Assembly: GCA_029298735.1 (NCBI GenBank) | Contig: JANSLP010000185.1 | Span: forward strand, 1-62,792 | Direction: 5' to 3' | Source: Ophiostoma sp. CBS 140.51 | Lineage: Eukaryota > Ascomycota > Sordariomycetes > Ophiostomatales > Ophiostomataceae | DNA: 62,792 bases | Part shown: positions 22,206 through 33,646 of the stretch, one piece after another | Numbering within the stretch: the first letter of the stretch is position 1 | Layout of the letters: the number at the start of each line of letters is the position of its first letter | The notes under the pieces: model-generated | Database searches by the model: none | Told to the model about the DNA's origin: nothing | What the model saw: only the letters and a program-made list of their open reading frames with translations | Position numbers and translations under genes: made by a program

Positions 22206-25200
22206 CGCGATAACAGGGTTTGTTTGTTGATAAGAAATAAGTCGGGGTTCAAGTTGTGGATTCTGCCGCAAAGTAGCTACAGTTTGCAGTCGTGAAGCTT
22301 CTTCATGAAATCCAATTTTCTTTTTTTTTGTGATATGTTCGTTGAAGGAGGAAGGACGTCAAATCATTTGGGGAAGGAGACGGAGATGGAGTCAGGAAGG
22401 AGGTCACTTGAGGTATCGGAACTGGGCTGCCCCGCACCTGCCTTACTTGTTGATAGTGTGACAGCGGACAGAAGGGCGATAACACCAAAAAGGTGGGCGA
22501 TCTGGGGGACCACAAAGCCGTTAGAAGCCGGCCATCCCCTGGAATACGTCCGCACGCCGCCCGCACCGCCGTTGAGCTCTTCCCCAATGCGGAAGGTTTT
22601 ACCTTTCACCTGCCTAGGCTAACAAATGGCTAACAAGCTGAAAGAACGTTCCTGGCCATCTTGGCCCTTTCCTCTTTTAGTAAAATCTTGTGTAAGATGC
22701 TCACGACAAGATAGTACGATGTCTGAATGCCGTCGATTGCTCCTTCCCTCGAGTTCAACGATCAAGTGAGAGCAAGCCGGCCAATCGATGCGCGTTACCT
22801 TACAGGAAGTTGCAACCAGCAGCTCCTTCTCTGACCACGGCATTTCCTACAATTTTTACGTTTTGTTTCCCCCTTTTCTGACCCTTTCTCGACACGGCAT
22901 CATTCGCATTTTCATGACACATCCATAGCGATCTTCTCCCTTTGCAAGCCGACCCCCGAACAGCCACCAACGGATCTTTTCTTCCTTCTAGAACATCGAA
23001 AGAACAAATCGAACAACCTCATGATTGGCCGTCTACTCAGCCACACGAGTTCTTGACGGACTCGCCGCCATTTGACGCCGGATATTTTGTCGATCATGGA
23101 CTTTTTGTCGATGTGCATCCTCCCTGGCTCCCAATATCGAAGCTCACCATGCTCATGGGGGGTGACAAGTACAACTGGAGGCGCGGCACCAACCGTTCCC
23201 CCGTCGCATCTACGAATGAGGTACGTAAACGAAAAAAGAAGTGCACAATTCAATCATGCAAGACCAAACACAAAATACCGACTTAAGCACAACGAGAAAC
23301 GGCACGGCGATACCGAGGCAAGGTACACATGTCCCTGCTTTATTCTCGCACGCAGTCGTCAGGACAAGAATGCAGCCAACACAGGGAGAGCTGCACGGCT
23401 CATGCCCATGCTCATACACAACGACGCATCTCTTTATTGGTGGGTGTGGCGGACGGGCCCTTTTCCACTGGAGCAAAACGCCGACTTGCAGAAGCGCCGT
23501 CAACGTCCTACGAGGCCAAACTATCACGCCGAACCAACAGACACGCCGTTGGCAGGAGGAGGAATACGGGCACTCACCAAAATGCACGTGGGAAATACAA
23601 GATACACCGACCATAAGCGCCCCCAACTGTCACAAACACCTGCACTTAACATCAGCATCAACTGACCGATATTCCATTGCTTTTGCGAATCGCACAGAGC
23701 GGCGCACACAGCGGTGCGCACAGCCGTAAAATCGGGTTTGAACGAATAGTTTACAGATCCAGGCGTTTCCAACTGATTGCCGGCTTTTGTGTGGAATACC
23801 GCAGGCTCCCCACCGAGCAGGTCTGTTGGCCACAGGCCCTCAAAGCAAATAAAATACGATGCACCCTTGGCAATTTTACTGCTATCACCACGCATGTTTA
23901 CAATCACCGATGTAGCGCTGGCACCTCCCTACCTGTGCGCATGCTTCATTTTCTTTTACACCAAGCCCGCTTTGGTTACCGCAAGGCGTAAACTGGCATG
24001 GTCGATGCAAACAAGATGAGAGGGGGTTTGCCCGCCATCCTTCCTTGGTGATGGCCTGCTCCCGTCACGACCGATTTAGCTCCATGTCAGTGACGAAGCT
24101 TGAGGCTACAGGGAGCATCCCTGTCCCGGATCTATCGCATCTCTCAATCACAGAGATACAAGCATCTCCGCAGAAACTCCTTTCAGTTATTCGAGTTTGT
24201 TGCTCGAAGATGTATTAGCATTGCTGCCCTCCATGTCAATCGGGCCACCCGCCATTTGCCCGCCATTTGTTCGTTAACTCAAAGGGGCCCAACTCAAATC
24301 CCACTCTATTCGCAACCTTCGCCTTACACGGGATACTTCCAAATTAAGAACAACGCCGTGTACAAAGTCTACATTTTACTTGATCCGATCACTCCCCATG
24401 CCTCTTTGCGGCAAACCGTCTCCCAAAATCCGGCCCATTAATCAGACAACAAAGTTTTGCCCAGAGTGTAGAAGACAAATCGTTCTTTCGATGAGGATTT
24501 TGCTTGACGCATTCCCTTTCCCTCCAAGAATCGACCTATGCCAGGACGGCCAAAATCACCAGTCAACTCCGACTTGAAAGAAACGAGCCTGGGTAGAGCT
24601 AGCCCCAAGGACCTACACAATGTCTTTGCTCCTATGCATTGAAAGTTATTTTCAACTTCATCTTGAGTCTTCCAGTCGTTCATCTAGGGCACATGATTAA
24701 CAGTTGACGCGAGTTCAGCCGTCGAAATAAGGCCCTGCCGCTTCTAAACCTACTCTCTCAGACTACGGAATGCGGAGTACTACCCAATGCAAAATCGCCT
24801 TGCTTTGCATGCAACACTCCGTCGTCAAACTTGGTTTTTTTGTGCTGTTTTCTCCCATCTGTTCGCCGACGGGTCAGTGTCTTCATTGCTATGCCACCAG
24901 CTTCTCCCCTCCTCTTTTTTTGTTACGATTCGGGCACGAAACAGACTCCAATCTACTGAGCAACACCGTTTCTCAGTGTAAATTACACAAGCCAAGCTTG
25001 CAGGGTAGGTTGCAAACAGTGAAAAGCAGTCCTCAATATTTCGGTTCCAGCCTGTCGGGTTCAAGACAGAGGTCGGCGCTTAATGGACTTCATTTGTTGG
25101 CTGAGCCCACAGCCTAACTCGGCCCAATATTCCACCCGCGACATTTTGGGCATGCACAAAGTTCACCTGCAACTGACGCTCGCATCTCGGGTGTCACCAA

Positions 25201-27665
25201 TACAGCGGAGTTATTATTTAATGAATTTCAATAAAACAATTTATCTCGGTTTGTTTTATTTTTCACCAACACTGACAGGTCACCTAAGCCATGCTATGCT
25301 AGCTGCAAGAAACCCTTCACAGACAGTGCCTACCTGCATTCGCCTCTTACCCACCTTTTGCCTACCCGAGTCAAAATTTCAGAAACTGCCCGGCCATGTG
25401 TTTGACTCTCGGGTCACAAACATGTACATCCGGTCCTCCTACAGATCTACGTTCACGTTGTAGGAGGCCACTGCTGGACAGTTTGCCGGAAGCACCATAT
25501 TGTCGACGAAGTCAATCTAGATGGCATACATCTACTTTTAATCCCCGAAGCTATTATGAAAACAATTCGTCTTTTTACACCAAACAATGGCAAAAATGTA
25601 TGACGCAAAGTCAACAGGGGCATAAATCGACGAAACAGAAATCAAGCAATATAACGCGGCTTTTCAACCCATAACCAACATCTTTCTTTTCTTTTTCCTT
25701 TAGCGCGCCTGCCCGTGTTGTCGCTAGAATCGGCACAGCAGGCAGATCGGACAGTTTATCAGGATTATGTATACAACTTCAAACCGTTGGAACTACGGAA
25801 TATTCATCCATGAGCCGACCCCCAAACTGCCACTTGACACGAGACCATAAAAACTGCCCTTCTTGAGGCAAACCTGGACAGTTCTTGACACATGGCCGAG
25901 CAAGATTGCTGTTGCCGGCTACTCCGATTTGAGCTGTTGGCCTGCAAGAACAAACTAACGGCTTCTGTGATGGAGAGAGCAAAGTCTCCTTTCCCCGACA
26001 TGACCATGTTGGCAGTTTGCTATCTAACTCTGATACGCCTAGGCCACGCTGGCCATGTTACATTCAAGACGTTTTAGCAAGAAGGAGACCGCTCTGGTTT
26101 CTCTCGTTTTTTTATTCAGGCATTCTAACTGCTCGCCCCGAGCAGATCTCGAAGTGCTACATCACGACTAAGTCCATTCACATATCAAGTTTGCATCCTG
26201 GTGGTCGACTGATCTCCCAGATTAAGGTGTTAGCAGAGCTAGTGCCTTGTGTCGTTGCCCACTGGCAGACAAACAGCACATTGCCACGATGCTATGTCCA
26301 CTGACACCCTTCCACATTACATTCAGGAATACTGACCATAGGCACGACGTACAACTACAGAAACAAGTGGTGGCAAGGATCATTCCGGATCCGAGCACAA
26401 GCATCTGCATGGAGTATTGCCTGGCCGTTTAAGCCAACAGCTCCACACGGATTGCTGCAAGGTCTGTCAAGGATTCAATCCGTGTTTGTTGGTTGAAGGC
26501 TGCCTCCCCCCCCCCCCCCCCCTCCGCCCTTCTGTCCTTTGCCCCTTGCTACACGCTCCCTGGACATTTGCTCGTTTATTCATACCCGAGTTGAAATCTC
26601 AGCCGAAACATATTCTGCAAGCTCCCTACTCCATAAATGCAGATGGTGTGGACATTGCCCGAAGTAAGTGCATGCCTGTGGCGTACACTTTATTCTCCCT
26701 GCGTCTTCCTTTCCTCAAAAATATTGTTCTTTCTTTTGTCTATCCAGGCTTTTATTGCTTCTTTTCTTCTTTCTTTGTTCTTTATCTGCACAATCCATAC
26801 TCTATTAGAATTCAAGGCGTGTTGTTTTCGTGTCATACAGATGTTCGATTCGCGAGCATGCTGGTGCACTTTTTTTACCACGTTAGGCTCTCGCTTTGCT
26901 GATATTGTGGCCCATTGTAGTAAGATTTCCCCCAAGCCGTTACTTTTTCTTACTCCTGATATCGTACACTGGTCATAACTGTCTCCATTTGGGCCCTTCT
27001 TGTCTTCTGAGCTCCAACATCCACCGCCTACAGCGCTATACCACCCTCCTCCCCACCCTCCCACACATCCAAGTCATCTTCCATTGCCAGTCCGTCCCCC
27101 ATTTGCCTCACTTTTTGCCATCAAGCCTTTGTCCAAAATCACTCATCATCAATACGACACAAGCCAGACGTTTCTTTGTGCTTGGAAGTGCCCAAATCAA
27201 CAACAAGTCGAAGGCTGTGACAGGGACGACGCGTGCCATTGTTCAACGGACGTTGAACGGGGTATACCTGTCAGACAAGGCACCACACAACTGATATTTT
27301 ACCGGCTTCTGTGGTGTGTAGACACCGCTGTTCAGGAGAAGCCGTGTTGCGCCTTCGACGTTTCGATGTCTCCACAAAGAAAACGAGGCCACTCCAGGCT
27401 CCTCACGGTATATATGGACCTCTATCCATTCTTCCATCCTTTTCCTCCACAGCCTTTCATCCGTTTTCAAGTCAACCATCACTTCTTCCAAACATATCCC
27501 CCCTCGTTCTACATACCGCACCGCCTGCAATCATTATCTTTACTATTCAGTCGATTCTACGAGACCGCCGCTATATTACAGCTGGAGCGATCACGAGGGC
27601 ACCAGAAAAAGGTTTGCTCAAACGAAAACATCCTGTCAGCTTGGTAAGGGTATCACCTTCTCTTC
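22206..27665. other. 5.5-kb intergenic region, no supportable gene
   Basis: Left end: amidase promoter. The rest has near-balanced base composition, with many short open frames on both strands but no domain I recognise. One stretch, 22942-23219 plus, reads as ordinary protein-like sequence and ends at a GTACGT donor-like site, but I cannot find a start or partner exon. A 17-base C run lies at 26506-26522. The final 600 bases are CT/CA-rich and probably lead into the F-box-like gene. An old, decayed mobile element cannot be excluded. Confidence 0.5.
26506..26522. repeat. Homopolymer run of 17 C
   Basis: Seventeen consecutive C on the plus strand in noncoding DNA. Prone to slippage or assembly error. 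Confidence 0.85.
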
Positions 27666-28571
27666 ATGGTAAGTCCCCTCTCCTGCCGTACTATATATAA
27701 CTCTGTTGTATGTCGAAATCGCGTCTCCCAGATACTAACGCGAAATGCCATCGTGAACCAGTCCGACCTATCACCTTACGTTCCACCAACATACCACTGG
27801 CTTCTCCGACTGCCACCGTATATCTGGGCGCATATGCACCTGTATCTTGATTATGTCGACATACTCAATCTGTCTGCCTTGAACTCCGAGTTCTACGCCG
27901 AAGATGTCTCCAAGTACCTACCGAGGACTTTCCGCCACCGGGCAGTGGCCAGAGTCGATGTTGCATTCGACCCAAAATCACACGGTGCCTGCTACCTTTG
28001 CTATCGCATAAAGTCCATCGAAGAGTTCCAAACGCCGATGTCAATGGCATCGTACGCACGTGTACTGCAGCGCAACGAATATACAGGGCAGCGCATCTTC
28101 GAAGTGGTGTCGGATCCTTCACCAAGCCAATTGCAGCCGCCATCTTTTCCATCGTCACCCGTCGGGATGGAGGTCAGCGTGGGAACGAACCCTTATTACT
28201 TTCCTTCTCCCGTCAGTCCATTAGCGCACACGGGGTACAGTATGGCTATTGGGTCCGCCATCGGCTATGGTGGTAACTCAACAGGCGGTCAGTCTGTGAT
28301 GTCCGGTCCGATCAGCCCTGCCCGCTTACACCGCAGGTGGCGACCGCAAGCGCCTGGTGCCGAGGTAGGCCAGATCGAAAGCCTGCGTACATACTGTATC
28401 CAATGTTCACTGGAGACGCACCTTGCTATCACAGGCGACGTGATCGAGCCGCGCGTCGGGCCGCGGCTGTGGGTGTGCGCTTGCCAAGTGGCGCGTAGCC
28501 AAGAAACTGGTCAACGGTGCCCGACCTGCGGCATGAGCCCCGTGTACCGAGACTCCGTGATCGGGGGGTGA
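27666..28571 (+). CDS. F-box-like protein with a Cys-rich, probably zinc-binding C terminus
   Basis: The start codon at 27666-27668 is directly followed by GTAAGT. A 93-nt intron (27669-27761; perfect TACTAAC branch at 27733-27739, acceptor CCAG) then joins M to SDLSPYVPPTYHW, giving 270 residues. If the intron is kept, the frame stays open and gives 301 residues. An in-frame TAA lies seven codons upstream. The segment LPPYIWAHMHLYLDYVDILNLSALNSEFY resembles an F-box (entry of an SCF ubiquitin ligase adaptor), though diverged. Downstream there is a CYLC pair (CYLCYRIKSIEEFQ), a Ser/Pro/Gly-rich linker, then CIQC, CAC and CPTC, which suggest zinc binding. I do not recognise a named family. It stands alone between long spacers. 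Confidence 0.65.
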   Translation: MVSPLSCRTIYNSVVCRNRVSQILTRNAIVNQSDLSPYVPPTYHWLLRLPPYIWAHMHLYLDYVDILNLSALNSEFYAEDVSKYLPRTFRHRAVARVDVAFDPKSHGACYLCYRIKSIEEFQTPMSMASYARVLQRNEYTGQRIFEVVSDPSPSQLQPPSFPSSPVGMEVSVGTNPYYFPSPVSPLAHTGYSMAIGSAIGYGGNSTGGQSVMSGPISPARLHRRWRPQAPGAEVGQIESLRTYCIQCSLETHLAITGDVIEPRVGPRLWVCACQVARSQETGQRCPTCGMSPVYRDSVIGG

Positions 28572-31372
28572 TGCCAGAATGGTCATGTTGGTTTTGGCTT
28601 CGGTTCTTTACTCGCCGTGTGCCTTTTTATCATGCCTTTTTTAATCCGTCTTTATTTTCCATTGTTCTCTTTCAAGCTTGCAGGCAGGTTCGCTGTTGTC
28701 TCCTTGCTCGGTTGCTTTCCGTTATTATTGTTTATTGTCTATTTATTTTTCTTATACAATGATCCATTAGAGACATAGGCAACTATGCATCCACGCGGGC
28801 GACAGTGTCCCTTGCGTTTCCCTTCCTCTTACACTTCTTTTGCCTTCTTTTCCACTCTCCTTCTCGCCTCGCTCCATTGATACTTGTTAGACTTTTTATC
28901 TTTATTCAAATAAACTGGTTTTTCCACCTGCGAACGCCTTCAACTCTTTATTTGTGTTGATTTCATCTGCTTCATGGCTCGTTGAAACTTTATTTTCACA
29001 AGCTGCATTATAGTACATACAACCCCTTTTTCTCTCCTGACGGCACGGTTGAGCGGCACAGCAATGTTACAGCGATATAGTAGCGCTCACAATAAAGTGA
29101 ATAAAAGTAGTAAAAAAGACGAGTAAAAATTGTCAAAAAGGCAAGAGATGATGCCAAAAACAACTGCGATTTTAGAATACGGACCAACAGAATATGACAG
29201 CGGCGAAGGATGACAGCAGCCGACAATCTTGGTCCCCTCCATCACAGATCTGACACACATAACCAAGTGTTCATCACAACAACAGGCCACTTATCTGATA
29301 TAACAAGTTGCTTTATTACATCCTGCTGATGCTGGACTTTTCTTTTCCCCGACACAACCAAGAAGATTTCAACTGGCGCAGTGAACGGGCCGCTTGGCCC
29401 CCTCATCTTTTTACAACAAGGGGTCGACTACACCTTGGGGTCCATGGACGGCAGAAGGAAGCCGCTACCAGAACAAAGGCCAGCAAAAGGCGAAAACTAG
29501 TGAAGGAATATGTAAATAGTCTACTTTTATATACGAAGAAAGGAGAAAATTGTGACGAGGATGTGATGGGGTCCGGGAAAGGATGGACGGTCCGGGCCCG
29601 AAGTACGGGAGTGCGCCGGCGACACTACTCTTTCATGCCCGAGAAAGTGTCTCACTGGTGGAATGTCATCTTGAACCACACCTTTGGTCACACTTCACCC
29701 TGATACTCGCCCGCTCACCCGCCTTTCCGAATGTTGGTGTCTGTGCTTTATGACGAAAAGACTTTGTTGAATAATCAACTGGTAAGGGAAAACATATGGG
29801 AATAAAAAGGACCTATAAGAGATAGGATGTATCTTAGAATGTTTCACCCTCCACAGTGTACCACTTCTATTTTGCATTTTTATTTGGGGGCCAATACTGG
29901 CCGGTCCTTCTGTCAATTTTTTGTTTATGGTTGTGATTTTCTATATTTTGTTGATAAAAATAGGAATCACATACGGAAACAAAATAAACGCAAAACTGGT
30001 CGCGAGGATCGTGCCGCCGTCTCTTATTGTGTGGTCTGTGACTAATACCCACCTCCGCCGCCCGTGTTGGCCCGTGTGTCTTGTGCGCTCCAAAAAGGAG
30101 ACAGGGATCGTGATATATATCTGGAGGTTCTGAACCATGGATACGCTCAAAATTTTGTGCGACGGCTCCTAACCACAACAAACTTCCCACTATGACATTG
30201 GCTATTTTAAGGACATCATATCAAACAACAGACAAATGCTGCACTATAGTTTGTAGTCCAACTAGCGTCCTTTTGTTTTTTATTTCTTTCTTTCTAATTT
30301 GTCCTGCGCAAACTACCGTGTAAGTCGCAACTATGGGAACTTGTGCCTTGCAATTGGCGTCGAGAAAACAGCAGTGAACTTCTGCGACAGCAGACTTCAG
30401 CACAGCACTCAACCCAGAAATGATCGGCGCCAGATACTCCCGCCACGGCGTTCTTTTGTAGCCTCACCCAAACTTCGCCCTGTGGCTTAACTAGGCTATT
30501 CTTGGCATGCATCGTATTTCGCATTCCCGCCCACCCCTTTCTTCACCATGCATCGACGAATCTCAGCTCAGCCCAATTGTCCTACGTATGCCGTCTGCCG
30601 GTTGTCGCATGTTATGCTTGTCTTGGGATGCCTAGAAGAGTGCCTTGGACGACGAGGACATAACTGACATCTCTTGGCCTGAGCCGTCTTACTGTTGTTG
30701 GCATCGCATATTCAAAGTCACTGGAACTCTCTGAGGGTCTTTATCGCCAAAACGCCCGGAAGCATACAATGTCGACTGCAGTGCCCCCGCAATTTAAACG
30801 TGAAGCTAGAAGGGCAACGTCATCTTCTTATTTTATTGTTGCTTCTCTGCAGTTTACCTTCCTATTTTGCATCCTTTCGCTTTCTTCCGCGGTGCTTTCC
30901 TTGTTCTCGCTCTGATCTCCAGCGGGTCTTTTTGTCCCCATATATGCTGGAAATGCTGGAGCCTTGCGCAAGTGGGGCATATGGCTGTTCCAAAACCACC
31001 TAAATTCCCCTCGAACTCCCCCTGCCAAACGCCAAAATGCGAGACAAGCGAACCTGAATCCACGAAATTCGCATTTGGCTCGGGTCATGATGCCCAAAGG
31101 GGTTTAACCAGGCTGAAAGCACAAACTGGGCGCAGCGCGTACTCCGTAATTCGCACCTTGGAAGACGCACTATAAGGTTAGGACGATTAGAAAGAAAAGA
31201 AAACCGTGACGACAGTTTCTTCCGTTTTTCATTCTTCAAGATCATGTATCTTTCCTCCTCATAATCAAGGGGGAGGTCGACTTCACTCCGTCCGTCCTTC
31301 CTTCCTTTCTTTTAAATGCCCCCCATTGATTTCGCCCCTTCCTTGTTTTGCGCCCCTTCCCAAACCAGCACA
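28572..31372. other. 2.8-kb intergenic region, no supportable gene
   Basis: T-rich on the plus strand just after the F-box-like gene (3' flank), then mixed sequence with short open frames only. The last 100 bases are CT-rich and lead into the MFS gene. Nothing recognisable otherwise. Confidence 0.5.
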
Positions 31373-33646
31373 ATGAACACAGACAGCGGGACTTACCGCA
31401 CGGCACCTGCCACCGGCACGGCAGAGGACCTCCTGCTCCGCGGCGAGCGATACCGAGACACTTTCGGCAGGACCGAAAGTGAGAACCTTCCGTTTTGGAG
31501 CGACAACGATGACAACGGAATCGACAATGACGACGATGAGGAAGGTGCGGCACAACGGCAAACCTGGCTACAGAGATGGGGATTGAGACGGCCAGCATGG
31601 ATGGCATCGAGGAGTCAACCATCACCTTACCAGCCTATTGCGAGCAATAACTACGAGGACGACGAAGACGACAATTCCAGCGCTCCGTCCGACACAACAA
31701 CCGATGTCGAGGCCGGCATTAGCACCGACAATAACGGCTACAGTTACAGCGACGACCCGACGATAAAGGCACAAAATAAGCAAAGACGACGCGACAGAGA
31801 AGCTGGGAACGAGACCGAAACGGATGTCGATGTCGATGCCGACGCCGATGCTGAAGATGCCGACAACCCCAACCGACGCATTGCTGGCGCGACGTGGTAC
31901 CAGGCGCAGCGACCCGGTAGCGTCATTGCCCTCGTCGCCATATTGCTCTTCTTCCTCGTCTTTGCGGCCACGCTTGCCCTCGTGCCCATTATGCGACTTG
32001 TCGAGGACGCCATATGCCGTCGATACTACGGCCTCAACTATGGTGACAATGGCGGCAGTGTCCCTGGCAACTCTACCGTCAGCTTCAACACACACAAACA
32101 GTTCCTCGAAAACGACTTCAACAGCGGCATTGTGAATGGCACCGACGAGCGAATGTGCAAGGTCGACGCCGTCCAGTCTGAGCTCGCTTGGCTTGGTGGT
32201 GTCGTGTCCGTCACAGAGGCCATCTTTGGCCTGCTGGCCTCGTTCCCCTGGGCCCTGCTGTCTGACCGCATCGGCCGCAAGTCTGTGTTCCGCATTTCGT
32301 TCATCGGTGTCACCCTTTCCTTTGGCTGGACTTCTCTCGTGCTGCTGAAGCGTGACGTCCTGTCCGTCTGGTGGGTCCTCACGTGCGAGGTTTTCTTGCT
32401 CGTCGGCGGTGGCGCCGGTGTTTCCGTCACTATCCTACACGCCATTGTGACCGATGTTCTCGTGAAAGACCGCGCCTCGGGCTTTATCTGGCTGGCCATT
32501 GGCGCCGTCACTGGATCGATTGTTGGCCCTGCATGTGCTGCCATCATCATGATGACGGGCGGCCCAGACGGCGAGGGCCACTCGGCATGGCTGCCAATCT
32601 GCCTGACACTCTTTGTCGTGGCACCCATTATTCTCATCCTTACCATATTTTTGCCTGAGACACTGCCAAAGAAGGTGGCTGCCTCTCCTGCGTCAACATC
32701 AACAACAGCATCAACCTCCACCTCTTCCTCCTCCTCCTCATTCTGGTTGGGCACCATCCCCGTCCATATGCGAGAGACGTTCAAGCAGCTACAAAAGACC
32801 TTGGCCGTTCTGCGCCGCAGCCGGCCTGCTCTTCTTTTACTGCCATCTTACTTGTTCACACCCGCCATCCAGGGCGTCCAGGGCGGCATTCTAGCCCAGA
32901 GTGTCAGCAAGCGCTTCGGCTGGTCCCTCGCCCAGACAGGCTACCTTTTCTCCTTCAAGGGCATCGTTACGGTTATCGTGCTCATCTTTATTCCGATTGT
33001 CTCGAAATACATCCTAGTGGGAACCGTCCAATCATCGTCCCCTTCAAAGAAGAGAGGCTGCACTGGCCTTGGCATGTCCGAGACTCGCAAAGACTTGTTC
33101 CTTGCCCGCGCTTCTCTTTCGTGCTTGGTTGTCGGTAATCTGCTGATGGCCACCAGCAAATCGCTCTCGGCTCTCGTCTTGGGTCTTGTGCTGTCAACTC
33201 TCGCCGTCGGCTTTGGTTCCGTCACCCGATCTCTCATCACCCATTTTTTCCTCGAGGAGGATAAGTTGACGCCCAAGACTGTCACCATTAACGGCGTCTT
33301 TGCCACCACCGAGGGCGGCAAAGATGACCATACTTCCCGCCTTTACACACTCACCGGTATGGTCGAGACTGCTGGATCCGTGTTGGCCGGTCCACTCCTG
33401 GCCTGGACTTTCTCATCTGGTCTGGCTCTGGGTGGCCTCTGGGTTGGACTGCCGTTTTACTATGTTACCTGTCTGTGCGTGGCTGCTCTAGCTTGTATGT
33501 TGGCCATCGGTAATGGTGGCAGTGACTCGACCAGTGGCGATGGTGGCCGTATCCGGCTCTCAACGCAGTCTGATCGGTCTGCAGCAGACGGTGGCGTCGA
33601 GGACAGACACGAGGAGGTCGGCAACGGTCAAATTTCTTTGCCATAA
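31373..33646 (+). CDS. MFS transporter with long acidic cytosolic N terminus
   Basis: Single exon. I prefer the ATG at 31373 (A at -3, 757 residues) over the in-frame ATG at 31316 (T at -3, 776 residues). The first 180 residues are hydrophilic and Asp-rich (DNDDNGIDNDDDEE). The transporter body begins at about 183 (VIALVAILLFFLVFAATLAL). The MFS signature between helices 2 and 3 is DRIGRKSVFR at about 297-306. About 12 helices can be traced, with a Ser/Thr-rich central loop (STTASTSTSSSSSSF) and a hydrophilic tail. The loop after helix 1 carries a motif (MCKVDAVQSELAWL) seen in SLC46/PCFT-like fungal transporters. Such proteins export or import small organic molecules by proton coupling; the substrate is unknown. 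No biosynthetic neighbour supports a metabolite-export role. Confidence 0.85.
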   Translation: MNTDSGTYRTAPATGTAEDLLLRGERYRDTFGRTESENLPFWSDNDDNGIDNDDDEEGAAQRQTWLQRWGLRRPAWMASRSQPSPYQPIASNNYEDDEDDNSSAPSDTTTDVEAGISTDNNGYSYSDDPTIKAQNKQRRRDREAGNETETDVDVDADADAEDADNPNRRIAGATWYQAQRPGSVIALVAILLFFLVFAATLALVPIMRLVEDAICRRYYGLNYGDNGGSVPGNSTVSFNTHKQFLENDFNSGIVNGTDERMCKVDAVQSELAWLGGVVSVTEAIFGLLASFPWALLSDRIGRKSVFRISFIGVTLSFGWTSLVLLKRDVLSVWWVLTCEVFLLVGGGAGVSVTILHAIVTDVLVKDRASGFIWLAIGAVTGSIVGPACAAIIMMTGGPDGEGHSAWLPICLTLFVVAPIILILTIFLPETLPKKVAASPASTSTTASTSTSSSSSSFWLGTIPVHMRETFKQLQKTLAVLRRSRPALLLLPSYLFTPAIQGVQGGILAQSVSKRFGWSLAQTGYLFSFKGIVTVIVLIFIPIVSKYILVGTVQSSSPSKKRGCTGLGMSETRKDLFLARASLSCLVVGNLLMATSKSLSALVLGLVLSTLAVGFGSVTRSLITHFFLEEDKLTPKTVTINGVFATTEGGKDDHTSRLYTLTGMVETAGSVLAGPLLAWTFSSGLALGGLWVGLPFYYVTCLCVAALACMLAIGNGGSDSTSGDGGRIRLSTQSDRSAADGGVEDRHEEVGNGQISLP

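Noticed and set aside
26506..26522. C run as telomeric or functional repeat
   Set aside because: A homopolymer, not a telomere repeat; probably slippage or an assembly artefact.
27000..27647. 215-residue plus-strand ORF upstream of the F-box-like gene
   Set aside because: Pro/His-rich start over a CT-rich leader and no domain; more likely 5' leader sequence.
12528..33646. Secondary-metabolite cluster (LaeA-like gene, small methyltransferase, amidase, MFS transporter)
   Set aside because: No polyketide synthase, NRPS, terpene cyclase, P450 or cluster-type transcription factor lies among them, and housekeeping genes such as yth1 intervene.
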